Source: Acidobacteriota bacterium (GTDB taxonomy: Bacteria; Acidobacteriota; Terriglobia; Terriglobales; Acidobacteriaceae). From it: 6,158 bases of DNA. Numbering within the stretch: the first letter of the stretch is position 1; every line of letters starts with the position of its first letter. Positions 1 to 6,031 of this stretch are shown piece after piece. Location of the stretch: positions 1 to 6,158 of the forward strand of contig JAJZIF010000249.1 of assembly GCA_021810735.1 (NCBI GenBank), read 5' to 3'. The notes beneath the pieces were generated by a model. It did not search any database. It was given only the letters and a program-made list of their open reading frames with translations, and was not told the DNA's origin. A program made the position numbers and the translations under genes.

Positions 1-759
1 GAAACGGCGCATTACCAGCTCCTTCGCAGGGTAGCGGCGCCGCAACATGTCGCGGAAGGCTCGCTGGCAGCGCCAGCACCGGCACGACTTTGGTTCCGCC
101 TGCAGCATCAGATTGTCGAAAGCGATTTCGTCGGCTTTTACTTCCTCAACTCCGATTTTCAGGATCGGTTTCAAATATTCGCGGTAGGCTGGCTCATTGG
201 GGCAGGCGTAATGGCGGTAGGTCTGTGAGCCATAGGAGACCCACCGGTCATACTGGTCGCGCTGCTCCCAGATCTTGGCGTCAGGCACCTCGCGGTACAT
301 GGTTTCGATAAACATCGTTCCGGCAAAGTAGAGGCCAACTTTCATGCCGAGCTTATGCATCAGTTCAGCGGCGCGGCGAGTTTTCTCGATCTGGTCACTT
401 TCATATTGAAGTCCAAAACCCTTGTAAAAGTGGATGAGAGCATAACGCACACCGGCAGCAGCCATGCGCCGGATATTTTCCGGTTCATACATTTGCTCGT
501 AGATCTCGGCCTCGTCCACAAAGTGATCGCCACCGCGGCGCCGTATAAAGTAAAGCGGCTCATGGGTCATCCAGGTGATATTCCTGGATAACTGGAACTT
601 CTGCTCCGCCAGGCGCTGCCAGCGTGTTTCGGGAGCGGCCTGAGAAGAGGAAGAGCTTTCCTGCGCCTCTGCTGGAGGATTTGGCGATGCCATCATTGTG
701 GCAACCGCGGATGCGGAAGTCATGGCAAGAAATTCGCGACGGTTCAATGGGAAGCTCAC
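1..759 (-). CDS. Tat-exported glycoside-hydrolase-like protein (partial, 3' end outside window)
   Basis: The reading frame is open from a GTG at 759 to the window edge and gives the first 253 residues. The N-terminus reads LNRREFLAMTSASAVA (residues 5-20), a twin-arginine signal with R7-R8, a hydrophobic stretch and a plausible AEA cleavage site at 30-32. Export by Tat to the periplasm or beyond is therefore likely. The start was chosen because TAAGG lies 8 nt upstream; another in-frame GTG at 768 has no such site. After a Ser-rich linker (about 35-40), the mature part alternates helices and strands like a beta/alpha barrel: AAGVRYALIHF (101-111), KLGMKVGLYFAG (136-147) and ADEIAFDN (209-216). 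A CxCxxC cluster follows at C226, C228 and C231, then an F. A similar Cys cluster followed by F occurs in hypothetical glycosyl hydrolase families such as GHL6, where a barrel Asp or Glu is used in catalysis. The family call is by resemblance only. The gene follows the TonB receptor on the same strand, so it may process an imported or surface glycan. The missing C-terminus prevents a firmer call. Confidence 0.7.
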   Translation of the reverse strand, partial: MSFPLNRREFLAMTSASAVATMMASPNPPAEAQESSSSSQAAPETRWQRLAEQKFQLSRNITWMTHEPLYFIRRRGGDHFVDEAEIYEQMYEPENIRRMAAAGVRYALIHFYKGFGLQYESDQIEKTRRAAELMHKLGMKVGLYFAGTMFIETMYREVPDAKIWEQRDQYDRWVSYGSQTYRHYACPNEPAYREYLKPILKIGVEEVKADEIAFDNLMLQAEPKSCRCWRCQRAFRDMLRRRYPAKELVMRRF

Positions 760-878
760 ATTCGGCACCTTAGCATATCGAAGAAACGCTGCAAAAGACG
801 ACTGGCCGCATCCCTGCACGATGTTACTTCACACACGCACAGAGGCGGCCATTCGTCTATTGTTTTTCCTTGTATCGC

Positions 879-903
879 CCGGAGCCTTACTTGCAGGCTC
901 CGG
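879..903 (-). terminator. Hairpin after the receptor gene, possible terminator without U-tract
   Basis: A perfect 9-bp inverted repeat, CCGGAGCCT (879-887) and AGGCTCCGG (895-903), encloses a 7-nt loop. It begins 19 nt past the receptor stop codon. The sequence that follows in the minus-strand transcript is A-rich, not U-rich, so it is not a canonical intrinsic terminator. It could stop transcription weakly, stabilise the receptor mRNA 3' end, or set the ratio between the receptor and the downstream Tat-exported protein. No clear separate promoter for the downstream gene was found in the 760-921 gap. Confidence 0.45.
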
Positions 904-921
904 CCCTATGAGGAAAAGAAG

Positions 922-3900
922 TTAGAAGTTAATCCGTCCAGAGAACTGCCAATCTCTTGGAGAATTGCCCTGTCTGCTCACCGTACCGAAGCTGCTGCTT
1001 GTCATATTGGTATTGATTCCACTGAAATGCACAGTATTGGTGACGTTGAACGACTCTGCATTAAAGACGAAGTTCACTCGCTCCGTGATCGGGAACGTCC
1101 GGTTCACGCCAGCATTAATGTTGTATCCGCCCGGACCAAACAGGCCGTAAGGAGCGGTGCGCGATACGTCCCCGATTTGATACTGAGTTTGACTGTTGGG
1201 AACAGTAAATGCGCTGGCCTGGAGAAAGTGAATTGAATTGGCGTTTGCATGGGTCACACCATGGCCCCAGTGCCCGTTTTCACGAACACTTCCGGTGAAC
1301 GCCGGGTTGTAGTTCGGAAAGCAGGTACCTTGGCCGACTGCCGTGCATCCGCTCGCCGTGATCTCAAGTGGGCTTCCACCGGAGTAGTTCGCAATCCAGG
1401 AAAGTGACCAGCCGCCCGCCACCCAGCGTACAGCCCGGCTATTGCTTCCCAACTTACCCTTGCCGAAAGGCAGGTCGTAAACGCCATAGAAGTTCCAGTC
1501 TTGTGGCGCTCCCTCTTGTGCGCGATCGATTTGATCCTGCTTCCAAGCTTTGCCGGTTGCAAGCAGGCCGGCAGGGATCGCATAGCCGGTACGAATATCA
1601 CCCGTATTATCAATCTCCTTGCTCCAGGTGTAGTTGAAGTTGAAAGTCAAGCCGTGTGTCATCCTTTGCGCAACCGTAAACTGCAATGAGTTGTAGTTTG
1701 AGTTAGCCACGTCGCCCCACGCGTCGGTGATCCCTCCGTACTGGGGGAACGGCAGCAACATCTGCTCGATGGTGGCTTGCTTACCACCGAAATTCGCGAA
1801 TGGAAGTTGTATGCCCGGAAGGATTGCCTGGGCTTCCTGCAGGTAGGTCTCACCCGTGCCACTTTTGGTGTCAACATCATTGGGGTAATCCTTCAGCAAG
1901 GCACCGAGTACCAGGTACTTGGGATTGAGCTGGTTCTTCCAGTAGCCACGCAGGCCGAGATTGCCCGGCAGGAAATGGGACTCGCTGGCCACGTAATTAA
2001 GCGAGAGGGTTACCTGGTTCGTGAGCGCACGTTGAACCCCGAAATTCCAGGTCTCCGAGTATGGCGGGCGTCCACCGATACGAGGGTCCCCATATGTGAC
2101 GCCGCTCGCGGTAACCGCTTGGCCTTGCGCATTGATATAGACTCCGCTCTGCACCGTTGGACTGATATCCGGAGTCGTACTGTAGGATGGAATCGACGTA
2201 TTGCTCAGCGGCCCCAAATTCGAATTCAGGTAGAAGGCAGGCGTCCCTCCCGCATTCGAGTTTGCGAACGAAGTAGACGCATCGAAACCAGCTTGCCCCG
2301 TAGCGTTCTGGATATTTTCGCGTCCACCCACACCGCCCTGATGCGAGTAGTTGATGCCAAAGCCGCCGCGCACCACAGTCTTTCCATTGATGGAATAGGC
2401 AAAGCCTACTCGGGGTGCGGCATTTCCAAGGTAGTAATGGATAGGGGTTCTGCAGTTACAGCTATCGGGGCCACTGCCCGCGAACTGCATGGCTCCCAGC
2501 GTACCCGTAGCGGGATTGATCAGGAGTGGATTCATGAATGAAAAGCGGTTCTGTACTTCGTGATAGGGGGAATCGAAGTCCCAACGCAGTCCATAATTCA
2601 GTGCCAGCTTCGAACTTACACGGTAGTTATCCTGTGCGTATGGGGCAAAGACCCTCCATCGCATGCCCAGTGTCGAGAACGGCTGAATAGTGATACCCGA
2701 CGAATTCACCGCTCCGATCAGAAAGCTCGCATACGGAGCGCCGGTTACTCCTGTGTTCAGCGTGCCGCCGCTGGTGTATCCGGATGTGGTAGCGTTGCTC
2801 TCGCTCAGATTAAGCGGTGAGGTTGCAGTATTGAAGTTTGATCCGTTGTTGTTAATCCATTCATAGATGCCGCCGAAGGTGATGGTATGCCGGCCGCGGG
2901 ACCATTGCAGGTTATCGAGCAGGTCATAGGTGTTCTGTGCCTGCGTGTATCCGTTTCGCGAAGTCCACGTCAACGGAGCATCGATACCTCCGGAGAAACT
3001 TACATTCGGAAAAGTGTCCGATGCCTGTCCCGGGGGAAGACCGCCAATGCCCACCCCAGAACTACTGCCGGCCTCGTACTGCGTGATTCCATACCATGGG
3101 TTGACAGGCGAACCCACGAATCGAATGTAGGCATACTTCAACTGATTGACGAGCCGGGGCGTCAGAGTGTAGGTATCCTCCACAATGCCCGTCGTTGTCG
3201 TTTCCGGAACACTAAAAGCGTTGGTATAGGGAGGCGGCAGAACTGAGTGAGAGCCGTAATCCAGACCGATAAATCCGCGACGGCCGGAATTCACGATAAA
3301 CGAGAGCCGCTGCTTGGGCGAGATATTGGCGTCAACGCGACCCGTAAACTCCCAGTTGGCCGCTCCTTCAGGCGCGGCATAGAGGAAGTTATTTGATGAG
3401 CTACTGTTTGTCGGAGAAGGCAGGAACTTCTGCATGTATTTGGCCATAGGCGAGATCTCCGAGCTGGGGATAACGTTCGGGGTCAGGACATTATTCTTCA
3501 TGCCCTCAAACTGGTATGCACAGGGCGTTCCGCCGTTTGCCGCCGTACAAGCGCTCCGCGTCGTCGGGTCGTAGATCGGTTCCGGATAGCCCGAAAAGTC
3601 GCCTGCTTGTTCGGCAGTCGTGGGAATAGTGACCAGATCTGCGCCAAACTTGGTGGTGTAGTGGAACCTGTCATAAGAGGTAAAGAAGAAAATCTTGTGG
3701 CGGACAATCGGCCCGCCGAACGTGGCGCCAAATTCATTCTGATGCTCCGGAGTTTTAGGAGCGGGAACAATTGCGCCTGTCGCCGTTTTTGTAGTCAGTC
3801 CTTTGTTGAAGAAACCCCAGCTGTCGAACGCGGTATTGCGAACGTAGTCGTAGACTGAGCCATGAAATTGGTCGGTGCCGGACTTGATGACGTAGTTCTG

Positions 3901-4683
3901 CGAGCCCAAGCCGCTAAATTCTACCGGAGCAGTGCTGGTGATCACCTGGAACTGATTAACCGCATCGACAGAAACTGACAGATTGACACTGCGGTTGTCG
4001 CCCTGCGACGCTGTTTCCTCCGGGATGCCATCCATGTAAAGAGTGGCCGACTGTCCTGCGCTCAAGCCACTGGATGAGCCTTGCCCGTTACTTACGCCTG
4101 ATCGCCCACCCCCGGATACTCCTGGCATCAGAGAGATAAAAGCAGTGGGGTCACGTTGCTGCCCGCCCATGGAAAGAGGCAGCGCAGCATACTGATTGTG
4201 ACTCATCGTGTCGCTAATGGTGCCGTCGGTCCTGTCCAACATTGGCGGCGCGGCGGAAACCATGACCGTCTGCGATGCCGCGCCCACCTTCAGATGGAGG
4301 TCAAGCGCCGTCGTTTGCGTCGCGGTCACCGTGATGTTCTGCTGCACTAACGTCGCGAAGCCTTTTGCCGTCACCTGGACGGTGTAATGGCCCGGAGGGA
4401 GAGGAGATATTACATAGTTACCGCTGGCGGTTGCCTTGCGGAGATTCGCGACCCCGGTACCATCGTTGGTTGCGGTCACAGTCGCGTTTGGAATCACCGC
4501 GCCCGTTGGATCTTCTACGCGCCCTTGAATCGAACCGTCACCGCCAACCTGAGCGAACAGTGCGTGTGCGGTGAACGTCGCGAAGAAGCAGACGGCAAGT
4601 GTGATCAGAAACACTTGAGTAGCGTGGCGCGCACCGTGCTTTTGATTGTTGACTGGATTTGAACGGTCTGGCATATGCGTCAC
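922..4683 (-). CDS. TonB-dependent outer-membrane receptor, Oar-like, with N-terminal carboxypeptidase-regulatory domain
   Basis: This 1253-residue protein probably imports a large substrate across the outer membrane using TonB energy. A basic N-terminus and hydrophobic segment (about 23-44) end in AHA/LFAQ, a Sec signal peptide. A carboxypeptidase-regulatory-like beta-sandwich follows (about 51-133), with GSIQGRVEDPTGAVIPNATV and the LPPGHYTV turn. The plug domain (about 150-280) includes LYMDGIP (215-221) and HGSVYDYVRN (274-283), and a Gly/Ser-rich stretch interrupts it at 190-212. The rest is a beta-barrel with family hallmarks: FGGPIV (322-327), FAPYAQDNYRV, ALNYGLRWDFDSP, PRVGFAYS, PYSETWNFGVQR and FNYTWSKEIDN. 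It ends in SGRINF, and a terminal Phe is the usual barrel-assembly signal. About 1,100-1,300 residues is normal for these acidobacterial receptors. The GTG start at 4683 has AGGAGG 7 nt upstream; ATG 4674 and GTG 4743 are alternatives that fit less well. I see no obvious TonB box. The substrate is unknown; the exported enzyme-like neighbour makes a carbohydrate plausible. Confidence 0.95.
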   Translation of the reverse strand: MTHMPDRSNPVNNQKHGARHATQVFLITLAVCFFATFTAHALFAQVGGDGSIQGRVEDPTGAVIPNATVTATNDGTGVANLRKATASGNYVISPLPPGHYTVQVTAKGFATLVQQNITVTATQTTALDLHLKVGAASQTVMVSAAPPMLDRTDGTISDTMSHNQYAALPLSMGGQQRDPTAFISLMPGVSGGGRSGVSNGQGSSSGLSAGQSATLYMDGIPEETASQGDNRSVNLSVSVDAVNQFQVITSTAPVEFSGLGSQNYVIKSGTDQFHGSVYDYVRNTAFDSWGFFNKGLTTKTATGAIVPAPKTPEHQNEFGATFGGPIVRHKIFFFTSYDRFHYTTKFGADLVTIPTTAEQAGDFSGYPEPIYDPTTRSACTAANGGTPCAYQFEGMKNNVLTPNVIPSSEISPMAKYMQKFLPSPTNSSSSNNFLYAAPEGAANWEFTGRVDANISPKQRLSFIVNSGRRGFIGLDYGSHSVLPPPYTNAFSVPETTTTGIVEDTYTLTPRLVNQLKYAYIRFVGSPVNPWYGITQYEAGSSSGVGIGGLPPGQASDTFPNVSFSGGIDAPLTWTSRNGYTQAQNTYDLLDNLQWSRGRHTITFGGIYEWINNNGSNFNTATSPLNLSESNATTSGYTSGGTLNTGVTGAPYASFLIGAVNSSGITIQPFSTLGMRWRVFAPYAQDNYRVSSKLALNYGLRWDFDSPYHEVQNRFSFMNPLLINPATGTLGAMQFAGSGPDSCNCRTPIHYYLGNAAPRVGFAYSINGKTVVRGGFGINYSHQGGVGGRENIQNATGQAGFDASTSFANSNAGGTPAFYLNSNLGPLSNTSIPSYSTTPDISPTVQSGVYINAQGQAVTASGVTYGDPRIGGRPPYSETWNFGVQRALTNQVTLSLNYVASESHFLPGNLGLRGYWKNQLNPKYLVLGALLKDYPNDVDTKSGTGETYLQEAQAILPGIQLPFANFGGKQATIEQMLLPFPQYGGITDAWGDVANSNYNSLQFTVAQRMTHGLTFNFNYTWSKEIDNTGDIRTGYAIPAGLLATGKAWKQDQIDRAQEGAPQDWNFYGVYDLPFGKGKLGSNSRAVRWVAGGWSLSWIANYSGGSPLEITASGCTAVGQGTCFPNYNPAFTGSVRENGHWGHGVTHANANSIHFLQASAFTVPNSQTQYQIGDVSRTAPYGLFGPGGYNINAGVNRTFPITERVNFVFNAESFNVTNTVHFSGINTNMTSSSFGTVSRQGNSPRDWQFSGRINF

Positions 4684-4690
4684 CTTATTA

Positions 4691-4696
4691 CCTCCT
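4691..4696 (-). promoter_or_regulatory. Strong ribosome binding site deciding the receptor start
   Basis: The minus strand carries AGGAGG here, 7 nt before the GTG at 4683 and 16 nt before the ATG at 4674. The spacing favours GTG 4683. It also makes the upstream GTG at 4743 unlikely, because that start would place this site inside the coding sequence. Confidence 0.75.
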
Positions 4697-4760
4697 GAAA
4701 TTGGAACTGCGCCCACAAAAGAGCGCGGCGGTTTTTGGGGCACACGAGGCCCTCTGAGTT

Positions 4761-4804
4761 CGTCACAATGTTCGAGCGAGCATGATCAGCGAACCGGTGT
4801 GACG
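4761..4804. repeat. 7-bp inverted repeat CGTCACA / TGTGACG in the receptor leader
   Basis: CGTCACA (4761-4767) and its exact reverse complement TGTGACG (4798-4804) flank 30 nt, about 80-120 nt upstream of the receptor start. The half-sites resemble CRP-type TGTGA/TCACA halves, but they face the wrong way and are too far apart for a normal CRP operator. An RNA stem in the leader is possible. A 7-bp pair within 50 nt is expected by chance roughly once or twice in a region this size. Confidence 0.25.
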
Positions 4805-4847
4805 CCAACTATCTAGCGCAATGACCGAGAATAGGCAGAGGGGATCT

Positions 4848-4871
4848 TCAGAGCGGAGAAGAGCGTTTCAT
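4848..4871 (-). CDS. Possible leader peptide (upstream ORF, MKRSSPL)
   Basis: In the presumed leader of the receptor mRNA, AGGAGG (4877-4882) lies 5 nt before an ATG at 4871. The ATG opens a seven-codon frame encoding MKRSSPL and ends in TGA at 4848-4850. The ribosome site is as strong as that of the receptor, so initiation here is credible. The ORF stops 164 nt before the receptor GTG, so direct translational coupling is unlikely. A ribosome on it could change folding of the leader or Rho access downstream. The frame is too short for coding statistics, and it could equally be a chance ATG after a purine-rich stretch. No family is recognised. Confidence 0.35.
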   Translation of the reverse strand: MKRSSPL

Positions 4872-4915
4872 GCGAGCCTCCTAGTGAGAACGTGAAGGAC
4901 AATCGGCCCGGGATA

Positions 4916-4949
4916 AATTACCTATTGGAACTTACTCATCTAGGTAATT
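4916..4949. promoter_or_regulatory. 9-bp inverted repeat, candidate operator or leader stem
   Basis: AATTACCTA (4916-4924) and TAGGTAATT (4941-4949) are exact reverse complements separated by 16 nt. The repeat lies about 50-80 nt downstream of the predicted receptor transcription start. A 9-bp match within this distance is not expected by chance in about 800 bp of intergenic DNA (roughly 0.1-0.2 occurrences). Half-site centres are about 25 bp apart, over two helical turns, which could suit a dimer with widely spaced reading heads or two dimers. As RNA it would form a 9-bp stem with a 16-nt loop. The binding factor is unknown. Confidence 0.45.
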
Positions 4950-5004
4950 AACGTTCGTGCTGCCCGATGCCGAAACAATAAAGTTGTGTTTGAAAGACGA
5001 GCAC

Positions 5005-5034
5005 ATCCTACCCGTAGGCTCGAAGATTTGTCAA
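5005..5034 (-). promoter_or_regulatory. Predicted sigma-70-type promoter for the TonB receptor
   Basis: On the minus strand a perfect TTGACA (5029-5034) is followed by an 18-nt spacer and TAGGAT (5005-5010), four of six matches to TATAAT including the key TA and final T. Directly upstream of the -35 is a run of Ts (complement of the A-run at 5035-5040) and AT-rich DNA extending to about 5090, which could act as an UP-type element. The implied start near 4998 gives an untranslated leader of about 315 nt before GTG 4683. Confidence 0.5.
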
Positions 5035-5565
5035 GAAAAAAGTTAAGGTGTGGATATTAGATAGATAAATAACAGTTGAGATGTGCAATCTTCTCGCGAT
5101 CATCTTGGAATGCACGGTAAAGAAAATGAACGACATATTTGACCGGAGCCAAGCAGAGACCGGTCATGCTCGCGCCCATATTGGTGGTACCTGCCACTTC
5201 ATTTCGACGGCGGAGCTAATGCCCTTTTGTGGTTGAATGCTGCTTCGCGCCTTCGCGCGCAGCATAAGACGTGGCCTTAGGAAAGCTCTGCGAAGTTATC
5301 TCGAAAGGCTTCAACTCCCCCTGCGAGTGGGCGATATGCTAATTCAGCTGATCGCGGCGGGTTGGCGTTGCCGGGCATGATCTGACCTGAGATGGGTCAC
5401 GTTCTTTTCGCTGGCTGTTGATTCGCCGTGAGTCCCGCAATAGATGACGTCCGAAATCGATCGTCGCAACGCTGCGGGAGAAGTACTGCCATTGGGCGGT
5501 GCGAGGGGTCTTGGGCACAATACATTGGTCCGCCACACGGCGCCCTGCCTCGTCAGCACGATCAA
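5035..5565. other. Intergenic stretch with no recognised gene
   Basis: About 530 bp between the receptor promoter and the end of dtd. The left part (about 5035-5095) is AT-rich with a short GATA-like run. A 7-bp inverted repeat TGACCGG (5140-5146) / CCGGTCA (5160-5166) and a strong hairpin at 5237-5265 follow. From about 5340 to 5565 composition returns to GC-rich and several frames stay open for 70-100 codons. Their translations show no family motif, and the longest, on the minus strand, overlaps the end of dtd in another frame. Decayed coding sequence is possible but not shown. No tRNA and no canonical U-tract terminator for dtd was seen. Confidence 0.5.
5237..5265. repeat. Bulged hairpin built on a tandem CTTCGCGC repeat
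   Basis: ATGCTGC (5237-5243) pairs with GCAGCAT (5259-5265), and GCGC (5247-5250) pairs with GCGC (5255-5258) around a CTTC loop. This gives 11 bp with a single 3-nt TTC bulge on the left arm. The same bases contain two adjacent exact copies of CTTCGCGC (5243-5250 and 5251-5258). Neither strand shows a T-run afterwards, so it is not a canonical terminator. The shape, a GC-rich imperfect palindrome with an unpaired bulge, recalls REP-type elements. A single copy cannot establish that. Confidence 0.5.
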
Positions 5566-6015
5566 CTAAAACAACTTTGAGGTATCCAACAGTATGGTTA
5601 CCGGCCCCTGGTTCACCAGGGATACCGACATCATGGCCTGGAACTGGCCGGTCTGGCAGCACAGTCCGCGCTGGCGAATCTGCGCGACGAAGTCTTCGTA
5701 TAGCTCATGGGCGAGCTCGGAGCGGGCGGCGGCGTCGAAGGAGGGCCTCTTGCCGCGACGGACGTCGCCGTAGAGGGTAAATTGCGAAACGGCGAGCACC
5801 GCCCCGCCGACATCCGCTAGGCTCCGGTTCATCTTGCCGTCGGCGTCCTCAAAGATGCGCAGCCCGGCGATCTTCCCGGCGAGGTAGTCTGCGTCGGCTA
5901 CGGTATCGTTCGCAGCAACACCCAGCAGCACCAGCAGGCCTGGCCCGATTTCGCTAACCACCCGTCCCTCGATCGTAACGGAAGCCATCGAGACGCGTTG
6001 TACTACGGCACGCAT
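5566..6015 (-). CDS. dtd: D-aminoacyl-tRNA deacylase (D-Tyr-tRNA(Tyr) deacylase)
   Basis: This cytoplasmic homodimeric enzyme hydrolyses D-amino acids, and mischarged Gly, from tRNA, protecting translation. The 149-residue product has the normal family length. The N-terminus [13 protein letters not shown] is typical and fixes the start at ATG 6015; an in-frame TTG at 6069 would add 18 residues foreign to the family. The SQFTLYGD motif is at 77-84. The C-terminal NQGPVT motif (135-140) carries the Gly-cisPro pair at G137-P138 that enforces chiral selection across the dimer interface. [12 protein letters not shown] (122-133) is the expected strand before it. All key positions are present, so the protein should be active. 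No good Shine-Dalgarno sequence precedes the ATG. The sequence immediately upstream is a transposase fragment on the opposite strand, so the native promoter may have been altered. Confidence 0.96.
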   Translation of the reverse strand: MRAVVQRVSMASVTIEGRVVSEIGPGLLVLLGVAANDTVADADYLAGKIAGLRIFEDADGKMNRSLADVGGAVLAVSQFTLYGDVRRGKRPSFDAAARSELAHELYEDFVAQIRQRGLCCQTGQFQAMMSVSLVNQGPVTILLDTSKLF

Positions 6016-6031
6016 TGCCGTTTCAGGGTAG

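Noticed and set aside
766..800. Promoter for the Tat-exported protein based on TATGCT near 774-779
   Set aside because: No acceptable -35 element occurs at 16-18 nt, and the implied transcription start would fall almost on the start codon, conflicting with the visible TAAGG ribosome site.
1777..2541. 254-codon open frame on the plus strand inside the receptor gene
   Set aside because: It lies wholly antisense to a well-supported receptor with recognisable barrel motifs. Its translation is Arg-rich and low in recognisable domains, as expected of a shadow frame in GC-rich DNA.
4761..4804. CRP-like TCACA/TGTGA pair as a cAMP receptor protein site
   Set aside because: The halves are in everted order and about 30 nt apart, which does not match the TGTGA-N6-TCACA arrangement. 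Chance occurrence of a 7-bp pair is likely.
5140..5166. TGACCGG / CCGGTCA inverted repeat as an operator
   Set aside because: Seven base pairs with a 13-nt spacer is within chance expectation, and no gene start lies close by.
5126..5236. 36-codon plus-strand ORF ending directly before the 5237-5265 hairpin
   Set aside because: It has only a weak ribosome-site-like GGTAAAG and no recognisable family. The adjacency to the hairpin is suggestive but not enough to call a gene.
5339..5662. 107-codon minus-strand frame overlapping the 3' end of dtd
   Set aside because: Its first part is dtd read in another frame, and the remainder shows no family motif, so it is not supported as a gene.
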